A stretch of 39,596 bases of DNA from Pseudomonadota bacterium (GTDB taxonomy: Bacteria; Desulfobacterota; Desulfovibrionia; Desulfovibrionales; Desulfomicrobiaceae), in assembly GCA_030529235.1 (NCBI GenBank), contig JAUMXF010000010.1:1-39596 (forward strand), in the 5' to 3' direction. The position numbers and the translations under genes were made by a program. Under the pieces are notes generated by a model, which was not told where the DNA came from, did not search any database, and was given only the letters and a program-made list of their open reading frames with translations. Positions 1 to 8,397 of the stretch are shown piece by piece; position 1 is the first letter of the stretch, and each line of letters begins with the position of its first letter.

Positions 1-539
1 TCGTGGAAAAGCAGCGGATCATCCACCTCCACATGGAGTACATGCTGGGCATGCTGGCGCAGTAGTTGCCGCGCTCCGGTGTCCCCAGTCAGAGTGAGGG
101 CTTCCTGTGTCAACTCTCGGCCTAAAATGACCGGATTGCCGGGCCGATTCTGATGGACCGGCATCACGGCCAGAGGATGTGCGACCAGAAATTGAGTGAT
201 GAGCAGATTGATGAAGGCGGTGTGAACAAGAGGCTGATCACCTAACAGAAACATCACTCCCTCGGTGTTTGGGCCGTTGTTCAGTCCACTGACGACGGAC
301 GTAGCCTGACCTGTGTCAAATAGGTTGTTGACGACAATCTGAAGTCCGCTGATGTCGATTCTTTGTAAAATGTCTGTATGGGCATGGCCAAGCACCAGTA
401 ACAGGTGCGCGAGCTGCGAGCCGCGTGCCGCATCAATGACGTGCTGTACCAAGGGTTTGCCGCGAAAAGGCAGGAGTTGCTTGATCGCGCCCATGCGCTG
501 GCTTTTTCCAGCGGCGAGAATTACGCCCCGTACACTCAT
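1..539 (-). CDS. mocA: MocA-like molybdenum cofactor nucleotidyltransferase (3' end cut by window edge)
   Basis: The leftward frame starts with ATG at 539 and stays open to base 1, about 179 codons. The N-terminus reads VILAAGKSQRMG and then KQLLPFRGKPL, the nucleotide-binding signature of the MobA/MocA NTP-transferase family. FLLGDQPL, at about residues 98-105, matches the metal-binding GDQP motif, and RPGNPVIL follows. Family members are about 190-200 residues, so only the extreme C-terminus is missing. MocA-type enzymes attach CMP to molybdopterin to make the cytosine dinucleotide cofactor of xanthine-oxidase-family hydroxylases. The start overlaps the yqeC stop as ATGA, so the two are translationally coupled, in an operon with yqeB and a Mo hydroxylase. 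That context favours a dedicated cofactor role. CTP versus GTP preference cannot be read here. Confidence 0.88.
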   Translation of the reverse strand, partial: MSVRGVILAAGKSQRMGAIKQLLPFRGKPLVQHVIDAARGSQLAHLLLVLGHAHTDILQRIDISGLQIVVNNLFDTGQATSVVSGLNNGPNTEGVMFLLGDQPLVHTAFINLLITQFLVAHPLAVMPVHQNRPGNPVILGRELTQEALTLTGDTGARQLLRQHAQHVLHVEVDDPLLFH

Positions 540-1300
540 GGGTAGACTTCCATAACACATGCAGCGTGGGCGGTGGCGCCTATGCAGACCCGGTGAGGCA
601 TGGCATTGGCGCGGCGCAGGCATTTGATGATGAGACGGCCATGCTCTGGCGCATGCGGTGTGTCGGCTTGGTTCAGCCAGAGCAGGCGCGTGGCCCCTTG
701 GGGCGTACCTTTGAAAGCACCTTCGGGATGAGTGCATACTGCGGCTACAGATTCCGGGCTGATCGGCTGTCCGGCAGAAAGTCCGCTCAACTCCGCGTAG
801 CGCTGACTTCTACAAACGTGATCTTCGTCCAGTGGAGTGCCGATAGCTGTTAGACCAATGATGGCTAGTACGTGCGTACTGCGTTCGGGAATGACAGGTT
901 CAGAGGCTGCAGGCACCTTGAGAGGTAGGCGGCGCGCGCCGTCGGCTTCCACCAAAAGCCAGTCACATATTCCAGAATCAAAAAGATGATGTAGAAAATC
1001 AGGCGGAAGCCCTAACAATTTGTTGCCTTCTGCCGCCCAGACCACGCACGCGGGCTCGCCGTTATCCACGATTCGGGAGCATTCTTCAGTCACATGCTCG
1101 TTATCTTTTGCCAGAACCAGCCTAGCTTGGCTGGAGCTCGGCCGGAATATCTTGGTGGTGGTGCTGCAGATAACTCGGCGTTTCCGTTCAACCAGCTCTT
1201 TGGCTAGGCGAAACATGGCTGTGGTCTTGCCGCCCGCGCCAATGATGCTCAGAAGACCTTGGGACGGCAGACCCAAAGCCTCGGCCATGGTGCTTGTCAT
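536..1300 (-). CDS. yqeC: YqeC-like accessory protein of selenium-dependent molybdenum hydroxylase
   Basis: A 254-residue protein with the P-loop-like motif IIGAGGKTT near residues 19-27. Downstream, STTTKI and LLVEADGARRLPLK match the YqeC family. YqeC occurs with YqeB and MocA in genomes that encode selenium-dependent molybdenum hydroxylases; its biochemical step is not established. I chose ATG 1300 because it overlaps the yqeB stop as ATGA. An in-frame ATG at 1324 would add eight residues and lengthen the overlap. Neither start has a strong ribosome binding site; a weak GAGA precedes 1300. The stop overlaps the mocA start by four bases. The role in maturation of the upstream hydroxylase is inferred from family and position. 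Confidence 0.87.
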   Translation of the reverse strand: MTSTMAEALGLPSQGLLSIIGAGGKTTAMFRLAKELVERKRRVICSTTTKIFRPSSSQARLVLAKDNEHVTEECSRIVDNGEPACVVWAAEGNKLLGLPPDFLHHLFDSGICDWLLVEADGARRLPLKVPAASEPVIPERSTHVLAIIGLTAIGTPLDEDHVCRSQRYAELSGLSAGQPISPESVAAVCTHPEGAFKGTPQGATRLLWLNQADTPHAPEHGRLIIKCLRRANAMPHRVCIGATAHAACVMEVYP

Positions 1301-2103
1301 GTATTGTAATTTCTCATGATGCATTCCAGCACGGCTCCGCCCAAGGCGCGTCCTTTGTCAGAAATGGTGTGCAAAAAGGACCGATCGCCCCTGGGGTCAA
1401 TATCGCCCAGCTTCAGGCCGCGTGGCACATGGTTTCTGGCCCGAATTTGTCCGCGCAGCAGGCCGGGAATGGAGGCCGTGAGCGGCACTCCTGCCACGTC
1501 TCCCAGTATTTCTCCCGCTTCGACCAGATCGCCCAAAGCGTGAGTCCAGGTTAGCTTGCCCTCGACCGGCGCTCGCAACACCCGTTCTCCGGCATAACCG
1601 TTGATGCTGCCGGGAGTGCTCGTGTTGGGAGCTGCTGGGCCCTGTGTGATGACGCGACCCAGATCGTGTCCCCGGTTGGTTTCGACCACCAGATGGGTAT
1701 CCTTCCCGGCCTCGAAGCCTGGCCCCAGAGCGATGACCAAAGGCGCGTCGGCTATCTGTGTGCCCAGATTGCGCTTGGCAATAATGGCGTCGACCAGCAC
1801 GTCCGGGCCGATGGTGGCAAGACTCCCCCAGGTTGGGTCCACTAGTATGGGTAGGCTCCCTGCCGTCCAAGTATCTTCGATTTGATCCAAGCTGTCTACG
1901 CGCACGCCGCGCACGCCTTCTACTTCGCATTCTCCGTCATGTACGGCCTCGCAGAAGCTGACCGTGCGGCGCACCGCCAGCGGATGGGGTGTTTCCAAAA
2001 TGAGCATGCGCCGCATCCGGGCTTGGTACAGTCGCCAAGCAATGGCTGACCCCATTTCGCCACCGCTTTTGATGGCGATGACGAGTTTGCTCAGACTGGC
2101 CAT
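1297..2103 (-). CDS. yqeB: YqeB-like protein of the selenium-dependent molybdenum hydroxylase system
   Basis: A 268-residue protein starting with ATG at 2103 behind a clear GGAGG. The N-terminus VIAIKSGGEMGSAIAWRL looks like a nucleotide-binding fold. The middle carries VIALGPGFEAGKD and HLVVETNRGHDLGRVI, and near residue 175 APVEGKLTWTHALGDLVEAGEILG resembles a biotinyl/lipoyl-like segment. These are features of the YqeB (EF2563-type) family, which co-occurs with YqeC, SelD and selenium-dependent molybdenum hydroxylases. Exact function is unknown; a part in installing labile selenium at the Mo site is the usual proposal. It sits 30 bp after nfnB and overlaps yqeC, so it is in the same leftward transcription unit. 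No selD or other selenium gene lies in the window. Confidence 0.88.
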   Translation of the reverse strand: MASLSKLVIAIKSGGEMGSAIAWRLYQARMRRMLILETPHPLAVRRTVSFCEAVHDGECEVEGVRGVRVDSLDQIEDTWTAGSLPILVDPTWGSLATIGPDVLVDAIIAKRNLGTQIADAPLVIALGPGFEAGKDTHLVVETNRGHDLGRVITQGPAAPNTSTPGSINGYAGERVLRAPVEGKLTWTHALGDLVEAGEILGDVAGVPLTASIPGLLRGQIRARNHVPRGLKLGDIDPRGDRSFLHTISDKGRALGGAVLECIMRNYNT

Positions 2104-2133
2104 GAATCCTCCGCATGGTGCCGGGACATGTCG

Positions 2134-3531
2134 CTACCAGCCCCAAGTCAGGTATTCGTGAATGGAGTCCGCAGCTTTGCGTCCCGCACCCATAGCCAGA
2201 ATGACTGTAGCCGCTCCGGTAACGATATCGCCTCCGGCCCAGACAGCCTTTTTTCCCGTCTTGCCTGTTTCTGCGTTGGCCACGACATAACCCCATTTGT
2301 TCAGGGGGAGATCGGATGTGGAGCGGGTCAGGAGTGGATTGGCTCCGGACCCGATAGCCACCACAGCCAGATCACAGTCGATGATAAACTCCGATCCAGG
2401 TATGAGCACGGGGCGTCTGCGGCCAGAAGAGTCAGGTTCGCCCAATTCCATGCGCGCGCATTCAATACCGACCAAGCGCCCTTTGTCGTTTCCTAAATAG
2501 CGGACTGGGTTGCAGAGCAGCTCGAAGTGGAGTCCTTCTTCCTCGGCGTGATGAATTTCCGCCGCGCGGGCAGGCATTTCAGCGCGGGAACGGCGGTACA
2601 CAAGGCTGACCTTGTCCGCACCCAGACGTATGGCCGTGCGTGCGCTGTCCATGGCCACGTTGCCGCCGCCAAGCACGACCACACTGTGTCCGCGCGGAAT
2701 AGGGGTGTCCGTATCAGGGAAACGATAGGCTTTCATCAGGTTGGCCCGGGTCAGGTATTCGTTGGCCGAGAGGACGCCCACCAAGTTTTCACCCGGAATA
2801 TTCATGAATTTGGGTAAACCCGCGCCCACGCCCAGATATACGGCGTCAAAACCTTGTTCAAAGAGTTCATCCACTGTTACGGTACGGCCCACCACTGCGT
2901 CACATTCAAGTTGTACTCCTTGAGCCTGGAGACAGGAGACTTCGGCCGCAACGATATCCTTGGGCAGTCGGAACTCAGGAATTCCATAAACCAGCACTCC
3001 GCCGGGTTTGTGAAAGGCCTCGAACAGGCTGACTTCGTGTCCCTTGAGAATGAGATCGCTGGCCACGGTCAATCCCGACGGCCCCGAACCAATTACGGCC
3101 ACCTTCTTGCCCGTGGCATCGTTCCGGAGAGGCAGTTGGCAGACGTGATGCTCACGCTCCCAGTCAGCGGCAAAGCGCTCCAGATTGCCAATGGCCACGG
3201 CCTCGCCTTTTTTGCCCAGCAGACATCTGCCTTCACACTGGACTTCCTGCGGGCAGACTCGGCCACAGACTGCGGGCAGACTGTTGCGCTCCCATATAGT
3301 GCCAATGGCTTTATCAAAATTTCCTTCGGCAATGTGTTTGATAAAACCCGGAATGTTCACACTGACCGGACAGCCTTGTACGCAAGCTGGATTTTTGCAT
3401 TGCAGGCAGCGGCCAGCCTCGGCCATGGCCATCTCACGCGTGTAGCCCAAAGGAACTTCTTCAAAGTTATGGGCCCGGACCAGAGGTGCCTGTTCCGGCA
3501 TGTGTTGGCGGGGAGTTTTTTCGGCACTCAT
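2134..3531 (-). CDS. nfnB: NfnB/SudA-type large subunit (glutamate-synthase small-subunit-like FAD/NADPH oxidoreductase)
   Basis: A 465-residue protein. The N-terminus has two iron-sulfur cysteine groups, CLQCKNPACVQGCP and CGRVCPQEVQCEGRC. An FAD Rossmann motif, GSGPSGLTVASDL, and a second NAD(P) motif, LGGGNVAMDSA, follow, with a terminal GGDIVTGAATVILAMGAGR. This is the layout of the large subunit of NfnAB (ferredoxin-dependent NADPH:NAD transhydrogenase), also annotated as SudA or homotetrameric glutamate synthase. I set the start at ATG 3531 because AAAGGAGGTG lies just upstream and the start shares one base with the nfnA stop (TGATG). Pairing with nfnA supports NfnAB rather than glutamate synthase. 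Its place in a molybdenum-hydroxylase operon suggests it takes electrons from that enzyme; this is inference. Confidence 0.85.
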   Translation of the reverse strand: MSAEKTPRQHMPEQAPLVRAHNFEEVPLGYTREMAMAEAGRCLQCKNPACVQGCPVSVNIPGFIKHIAEGNFDKAIGTIWERNSLPAVCGRVCPQEVQCEGRCLLGKKGEAVAIGNLERFAADWEREHHVCQLPLRNDATGKKVAVIGSGPSGLTVASDLILKGHEVSLFEAFHKPGGVLVYGIPEFRLPKDIVAAEVSCLQAQGVQLECDAVVGRTVTVDELFEQGFDAVYLGVGAGLPKFMNIPGENLVGVLSANEYLTRANLMKAYRFPDTDTPIPRGHSVVVLGGGNVAMDSARTAIRLGADKVSLVYRRSRAEMPARAAEIHHAEEEGLHFELLCNPVRYLGNDKGRLVGIECARMELGEPDSSGRRRPVLIPGSEFIIDCDLAVVAIGSGANPLLTRSTSDLPLNKWGYVVANAETGKTGKKAVWAGGDIVTGAATVILAMGAGRKAADSIHEYLTWGW

Positions 3532-4367
3532 CAGGCACCTCCTTTTTCCCATTTGCAGCGTTCGTGGCTACGTCGTTCCTGTTCGGTGTATGCTTGGAGG
3601 CGTAGGATGAGTTCGTCGAAATCGACCTTATGGCCGTCGAATTCCGGGCCGTCCACACAGCCGAATTTGGTTTCTCCACCCACAGTGACCCGGCATCCGC
3701 CGCACATACCCGTACCGTCGATCATGATGGGATTGAGACTGACCAGGGTCGGTACATCAAATTCCTTGGTCATAAGAGAGACGAACTTCATCATGGGCAC
3801 CGGGCCGATGGCCACTACCAAGTCCACACCACCTGCCTGGAGTTTCTCCTTAAGCGCTTCGGTCACGAATCCTTTGCGGCCGTAGGAGCCGTCATCGGTA
3901 CAAATGCACAGATCGTGAGAGGTTTGGCGCATTTTATCTTCCAGGATGATCAGCTCTTTGTTCCGTGCGCCGACGATAGATGTCACGGTACAACCCGCGT
4001 TTTTCATGCCGCGGGCAATGGGATGCAGAACGGCCACGCCGGTACCGCCGCCTACACAGATCACGTTTTTCCCTGGTTCAATGTGCGTGGGTTGTCCCAA
4101 TGGGCCGATGACGTTCTGGTAACAGTCGCCAGGTTTGAGACGCTTGAAAAGTTCAGTGCTTTTGCCCACGACCATATAGATGACAGTCACCGTTCCTTTT
4201 TCCGGGTCGGTTTCGGCCATGGTCAGCGGGATTCGCTCTCCGTCTTCATAGGCTTTGAGAATCAGAAACTGGCCCGGCCGGGCCTTGGCCGCGATGCGCG
4301 GAGCAGTGATTTCATTGAGGATAACCGTGCCTCCAGCCATTTCTTCTCGTCTGACAATGGTAAACAT
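3531..4367 (-). CDS. nfnA: NfnA/SudB-type small subunit (FAD/NAD-binding [2Fe-2S] ferredoxin-NADP reductase-like)
   Basis: A 278-residue protein. The N-terminal half is a ferredoxin-reductase-like FAD domain (RPGQFLILKAY, ERIPLTMAE). An NAD-binding motif, VGGGTGVAVLHPIA, begins near residue 104. The C-terminus has the cysteine pattern MCGGCRVTVGG then KFGCVDGPEFDG, expected for the [2Fe-2S] cluster of NfnA and dihydroorotate-dehydrogenase electron-transfer subunits. No pyrimidine gene is nearby and the next gene is the NfnB-type large subunit, so an NfnAB complex is the best reading. The start at 4367 is preceded by GAGGGA. A 92-bp gap containing a strong terminator hairpin separates it from the upstream molybdenum subunit gene, so its expression may be lower or separately driven. 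Confidence 0.85.
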   Translation of the reverse strand: MFTIVRREEMAGGTVILNEITAPRIAAKARPGQFLILKAYEDGERIPLTMAETDPEKGTVTVIYMVVGKSTELFKRLKPGDCYQNVIGPLGQPTHIEPGKNVICVGGGTGVAVLHPIARGMKNAGCTVTSIVGARNKELIILEDKMRQTSHDLCICTDDGSYGRKGFVTEALKEKLQAGGVDLVVAIGPVPMMKFVSLMTKEFDVPTLVSLNPIMIDGTGMCGGCRVTVGGETKFGCVDGPEFDGHKVDFDELILRLQAYTEQERRSHERCKWEKGGA

Positions 4368-4425
4368 AGTTTTCCCTCATGAGGTGGTGTGGATATTGGC
4401 CTTAACATCCACTGGTCTCCAGACG

Positions 4426-4454
4426 AAAACGGCGCGGAGGATACTCCGCGCCGT
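4426..4454 (-). terminator. Strong intrinsic terminator inside the Mo-hydroxylase operon
   Basis: On the minus strand an 11-bp perfect GC-rich stem (ACGGCGCGGAG against CTCCGCGCCGT, bases 4429-4439 and 4444-4454) closes on a four-base loop and is followed by TTTT. It lies six bases after the Mo-subunit stop and about 60 bases before nfnA. A second hairpin follows at 4390-4413 (9-bp stem, one mismatch). The structure should stop many transcripts after the three hydroxylase subunits. Confidence 0.75.
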
Positions 4455-4459
4455 CAGTT

Positions 4460-6799
4460 TTATGAATTCAAGGCCGCGAATACGCGCTCCGGAGTCATAG
4501 GCAGCTTTTTAAGACGGTACCCGGTGGCATTGGCTACGGCATTGGCTATGGCTGAAGCCGGGCAGACCAAGCTACATTCTCCCGCTCCCTTGGCCCCGAA
4601 GGGGCCGGTGGGATCGCTGGACCGGACGATGATGGAATGAATTTCAGGCATGTCCTCGGCTGTGGGTAACATGTAGTTGTGCATGCTGTACTGCTGTTGC
4701 TGGCCTTTGGCGTTGTAGGTGATTTCTTCACTCAGAGCGTAACCTATGCCCTGAGCAGCACCGCCTTCAATTTGCCCTTCAACTATCATGGGATTGATAG
4801 CCTGTCCCACGTCGTGAGCGGCGGCCAGCTTGATGACCCGGACCTGTCCCGTGCAGGTGTCCACCTCCACCTCGGCGAAACAGGCGTGCCAAGGTGGGGC
4901 GTTTTCCGGGACAATCCGTCCCACGCCAATAAATTGCTTATTACGTACGTGGGCGTGATAGGCCAGTTCTTCCACGGTTACAGAGTTGCCTTTACCTTCC
5001 GTGACTTCTTCCAACAGGCACAGGCCGGAACCAGCGCATTCATGCATGCTGGAGACTACCGGGGTGACGACACCGTCTTTGATTTCCAGCCGCTCGGGTG
5101 CGATATTGAAGTATCCTGCTGCGTATTCCAGAAGCTGACGCCGGGCGTCGGTAGCGGCGGCTTTGATGGCCGTCCCCGCCGCATAGCAGCAACGACTGGC
5201 GTGGCTGCCAATGTCGAAGGGTGTGCTCAGAGTATCGCCGTAGGTCAGACTGATGCACTCTATGTCAATGCCTAAAGTTTCGGCTGCGATCTGCACTAGG
5301 CTGGTGCTGGTGCCCGTGCCAATATCCGGTACACCGGAGGCCACGTGAGCCGAGCCATCGGGTTGAATGGTCACGTAGGCGTTGTCGTAGTCCACGCAGA
5401 AGGGCCAAGCATTGCTGACGTGCGTGCCCACGGCCATACCTATGCCACGCACTTTGCCGTCTTGGGGTTGACCTGGCTGGGTACGCCGCTCCCAGCCGAT
5501 ACTTTGGGCCCCCTGACGTATGCATTCGGCCAACTCCGTGGTGCCGCAGGGGTAGGGCAGGCACCACTTGTCGCCAACACGCATAATGTTTTTCATGCGT
5601 AGTTCCAACGGGTCCATGCCCAATTTTTCGGCCATCATATCTACGGCCTGCTCCATGGCCATGTTGCCCTGAGGGTTGCCAAAACCACGCATGGCTCCGG
5701 CGCTGGTGCAGTTGGTGTATACGCTATGTCCAATATAACGTTGGTGTGGAATGCGGTAAATGGCCAAGGTCATGGCCCCGGATACACCAGGCAGTTCCAC
5801 GCCGAAAGTACAGAAAGCGCCCGTGTTAAAGACGCCTTTCAGGTCCAGAGCTTGAAAGGTGCCATCCTTCTTGGCGCCAAGCTTCACAGTCATGTATGCG
5901 GCATGACGGGTGTCCGAGGCAATAAAGTCTTCTTTGCGCGTGTATACGAGCTTTACCGGACGTTTGGCCAGCAGGGCCAGACCCATAGCGATGGGTTCGG
6001 CCTTGCCGCTTAATCCAATACGCACTCCAAAACCACCGCCTATATACGGAGGGGCCAGAACGCGAATTTTACTGGCCGGAATCCCGAAGATTTTTCCCAG
6101 GATAGCCCTCGACGGATGTGGGGTCTGGCTGGTGGACCATACGGTCACATCGCCGTTGCCGTCCACTTGGGCCACGGCGGCCTGGGTTTCCATCTGGACC
6201 TGCTTTTGCACGGGTACTTCAAAGGTTTCTTCGATGATCACGTCGGATTCGGCAAAGCCCTTGTCCACATCGTTGAAAGGAATCTTTACTATTTCTCCAG
6301 GAATATTTTTTCCTTCGGGAGTGCAGCCCTTGCCGGGGTGCAATTCCGGTGCTCCAGGTTTCATGGCTTCAAGTGCATCAAAGACGGCAGGCAGAATTTC
6401 GTAGTCGACTTTGATTAAGGATAAGGCTTTTTCCGCCACAGTCTCGCTGGTGGCAGCCACAGCCGCTACTTCGTCACCCACATGGCGAACCACTTCGTCA
6501 AAAAGGTATTGATCCAGTACCCGTTCCAGTTGCGGAATGGTCAGAAACATGGGTACGGCCGCATTGAAAAGATTTTTAGGACTGTTTTTGTGGGTCATAA
6601 CCGCCTTCACGCCAGGCAGTTTTTCGGCCTCGGATGTGTCGATGCTTACAATGCGGGCATGAGGGTGGGGGCTGCGCAGTACCTTAGCGTAAAGCATTCC
6701 TGGCAGAAAGATATCCGAGGTGAAGAGACCTCGGCCTGTGGTCTTGTCCACACCGTCCCGTCGGCCAACGTTTTTTCCAATATATTTGAACTGATTCAT
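4460..6799 (-). CDS. Molybdopterin-dependent hydroxylase, large (Mo-binding) subunit of xanthine-dehydrogenase family
   Basis: A 779-residue protein of usual family length. The N-terminus GRGLFTSDI and VLRSPHPHARI is the a/b hammerhead domain. PPYIGGGFGVRIG and SAGAMRGFGNPQGNMAMEQ are molybdopterin-binding segments. HDVGQAINPMIVEGQIEGG and then PFGAKGAGE carry the conserved C-terminal loop, with catalytic Glu at about residue 741. It hydroxylates an aromatic heterocycle or aldehyde with water as oxygen donor; the substrate is not evident (xanthine, purine, nicotinate and others share these motifs). Maturation genes yqeB, yqeC and mocA in the same run suggest the selenium-dependent subgroup. 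ATG 6799 has GGGAGGAG upstream and overlaps the iron-sulfur subunit stop as ATGA; an in-frame upstream ATG at 6838 lacks that. No in-frame UGA was seen. Confidence 0.9.
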   Translation of the reverse strand: MNQFKYIGKNVGRRDGVDKTTGRGLFTSDIFLPGMLYAKVLRSPHPHARIVSIDTSEAEKLPGVKAVMTHKNSPKNLFNAAVPMFLTIPQLERVLDQYLFDEVVRHVGDEVAAVAATSETVAEKALSLIKVDYEILPAVFDALEAMKPGAPELHPGKGCTPEGKNIPGEIVKIPFNDVDKGFAESDVIIEETFEVPVQKQVQMETQAAVAQVDGNGDVTVWSTSQTPHPSRAILGKIFGIPASKIRVLAPPYIGGGFGVRIGLSGKAEPIAMGLALLAKRPVKLVYTRKEDFIASDTRHAAYMTVKLGAKKDGTFQALDLKGVFNTGAFCTFGVELPGVSGAMTLAIYRIPHQRYIGHSVYTNCTSAGAMRGFGNPQGNMAMEQAVDMMAEKLGMDPLELRMKNIMRVGDKWCLPYPCGTTELAECIRQGAQSIGWERRTQPGQPQDGKVRGIGMAVGTHVSNAWPFCVDYDNAYVTIQPDGSAHVASGVPDIGTGTSTSLVQIAAETLGIDIECISLTYGDTLSTPFDIGSHASRCCYAAGTAIKAAATDARRQLLEYAAGYFNIAPERLEIKDGVVTPVVSSMHECAGSGLCLLEEVTEGKGNSVTVEELAYHAHVRNKQFIGVGRIVPENAPPWHACFAEVEVDTCTGQVRVIKLAAAHDVGQAINPMIVEGQIEGGAAQGIGYALSEEITYNAKGQQQQYSMHNYMLPTAEDMPEIHSIIVRSSDPTGPFGAKGAGECSLVCPASAIANAVANATGYRLKKLPMTPERVFAALNS

Positions 6800-7293
6800 A
6801 CGTCTCCTCCCTTGACGGCGGATGCCCGCATATTGCAAGCGGCGTCCTCCACGGCTTCCTCTATCTTAAGGTATCCTGTGCAACGGCAGATGTTGCCACC
6901 AATGGCTTCCCGGATTTGGTCTCTGGAGGGGGACTTGTTTTTGTCCAGCAAAGCTTTGGCCGACATGATCATGCCTGGCGTGCAGAAACCGCATTGTACC
7001 GCACCTTTGTCAATGAAGCTTTGCTGCAACGGATGCAAACCGTCAGGGCTTTCAACTCCTTCAATGGTCTGGATGTCCGCTCCCTTGGCGCGCATAGCCG
7101 GGATCAGACAGGCGTTCATGGCTTTGCCGTTGAAAATGATAGTGCAGGCTCCGCATTCACCCTTGCCGCAACCGCGTTTAGTTCCGGTTAAGTGCATGTT
7201 TTCGCGTAGTACATCGAGGAGCATCTCCGATGGAGACACGGCTATTTCGATGACTTCGCCATTCAGTCTGAATGAAATGATCTGGTTTGCCAT
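6796..7293 (-). CDS. Molybdenum hydroxylase [2Fe-2S] subunit
   Basis: A 165-residue protein with two [2Fe-2S] sites typical of the xanthine-dehydrogenase family. The plant-ferredoxin type cluster uses Cys42, Cys47, Cys50 and Cys62 (GCGKGECGACT). The second uses Cys101, Cys104, Cys136 and Cys138 (CGFCTPGM and ICRCTGY). It passes electrons from the Mo centre to the FAD subunit. I placed the start at ATG 7293, preceded by GGGAGG; the reading frame stays open upstream into the FAD subunit gene but that part is not protein-like. The stop overlaps the large-subunit start by four bases, showing coupled translation. Confidence 0.95.
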   Translation of the reverse strand: MANQIISFRLNGEVIEIAVSPSEMLLDVLRENMHLTGTKRGCGKGECGACTIIFNGKAMNACLIPAMRAKGADIQTIEGVESPDGLHPLQQSFIDKGAVQCGFCTPGMIMSAKALLDKNKSPSRDQIREAIGGNICRCTGYLKIEEAVEDAACNMRASAVKGGDV

Positions 7294-7307
7294 GTTTTTT
7301 CCTCCCA

Positions 7308-8177
7308 TTAAGCCTTGCGGGCGTCCTCGACCGCTGCATGCAGAACCCGTTCGACGAAAACGGGCAGGACTCCGATCCGGTATTCCTTGGAGCCGCGGAT
7401 GGCGCTGCTGCGGAATTTGGCCTGATTCCGGGCTAGCTGGCCGGCTTCGGCCAGGGTAGTGGCGTTGATGGGCGCACCCTTCAGAAATTCCTCTGCATCC
7501 ACAGCGTGCTGTGGTCCGGCACCTACAGGGGCGATGAGCACCCGTGCCCACTGAAACCTGTCACCATCCAGAGCGACCATGGCCGAGACTGCGAGCATAG
7601 GCAGGGCCAGGGCTTTACGTTGCTCCATGCGTAGGTAGGCCGACCCCTGGCCAGGCTGTTTCAGGGGGAATCTGACATGGGTCACCACTTGGCAGCAGCT
7701 GTCGATGCAGGACAGACAGACCCCGGCGTACATGTCAGCCAAAGGCATGGTCTGTATGCCTTCCAGAGTGGTCACCTCGGCTGTGGTTTCCAGGCAGGAA
7801 AGGGCCACAGCAGCGTCGGCGGCGGGGTTACCGGTGACGATGTTGCCGATGATGGTTCCCATGTTGCGGATCTGTAAGGAACCGACCTTGCGGCAGGCTT
7901 GAGCCAAGGCCGGAGCGTGTTTGAGAACGAGTTCGGATTTAGCGGCCTGGGCGTGGGTGACGCTTGCGCCGATACGGACGAAGCCGTTCTCTTCCGTGAT
8001 GTTTTTGAGTTCCGCGATTTGGGTCAGGTCCACCAACACGTCACAGGTGTTCTTGCCGTCCTGTAATTCCAAGATCAGGTCGGTGCCTCCGGCGATGATC
8101 CGAGCCTTTCCCCTGTTGGTGCTGAGGGCCGTGACTGCTTCGGAAACAGTCGTCGGAAAGAGGTAGTTTTGGATCAT
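7308..8177 (-). CDS. Molybdenum hydroxylase FAD-binding subunit
   Basis: A 289-residue protein matching the medium subunit of three-part xanthine-dehydrogenase-type enzymes. FAD contacts are seen in RIIAGGTDLILEL (about residues 26-38) and in IRNMGTIIGNIVTGNPAADA (about 105-124), a variant of the usual GGN..N.SPAAD loop. The C-terminal CO-dehydrogenase flavoprotein-like domain follows. I set the start at ATG 8177 with GGAGG six bases upstream, four codons inside the longest frame. It is the first gene of the hydroxylase operon. The 297-bp upstream gap holds a perfect inverted repeat and a terminator of the preceding regulator gene. The FAD subunit normally passes electrons to NAD; here NfnAB-type genes downstream offer another route. 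Confidence 0.92.
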   Translation of the reverse strand: MIQNYLFPTTVSEAVTALSTNRGKARIIAGGTDLILELQDGKNTCDVLVDLTQIAELKNITEENGFVRIGASVTHAQAAKSELVLKHAPALAQACRKVGSLQIRNMGTIIGNIVTGNPAADAAVALSCLETTAEVTTLEGIQTMPLADMYAGVCLSCIDSCCQVVTHVRFPLKQPGQGSAYLRMEQRKALALPMLAVSAMVALDGDRFQWARVLIAPVGAGPQHAVDAEEFLKGAPINATTLAEAGQLARNQAKFRSSAIRGSKEYRIGVLPVFVERVLHAAVEDARKA

Positions 8178-8397
8178 GGTTTCCTCCATTATAGAACTCA
8201 GGCAGATACGTGGAAAATAGAAAAGATAATGAAAGAAACATACCTTTTGTAATATCTTATATCAAACTGATTTATTTTATTATTTTTAGAAGAAGGAAAA
8301 TCAAATTATAGTAAAATTCATAACTTTACGGCGAGGCAGGCATCGATATGGCTGTAAGGAGTGCAGTATTGCGGGGTAATATACTGAAAAGAAAAGA
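8178..8397 (-). promoter_or_regulatory. AT-rich promoter/leader region of the molybdenum hydroxylase operon
   Basis: This stretch between the inverted repeat and the FAD-subunit gene is markedly AT-rich. On the minus strand a TATAAT lies near 8308-8313 with no good -35. A TTGATA, 17 bases, TATGTT arrangement lies around 8234-8262. I could not find a convincing -24/-12 sigma-54 promoter, although the adjacent regulator belongs to the sigma-54 activator family. Promoter position is therefore open. Confidence 0.35.

Noticed and set aside
4460-6799. Selenocysteine in the Mo subunit
   Set aside because: No internal UGA was seen in the frame. Selenium in this enzyme group is normally a labile ligand, not selenocysteine.
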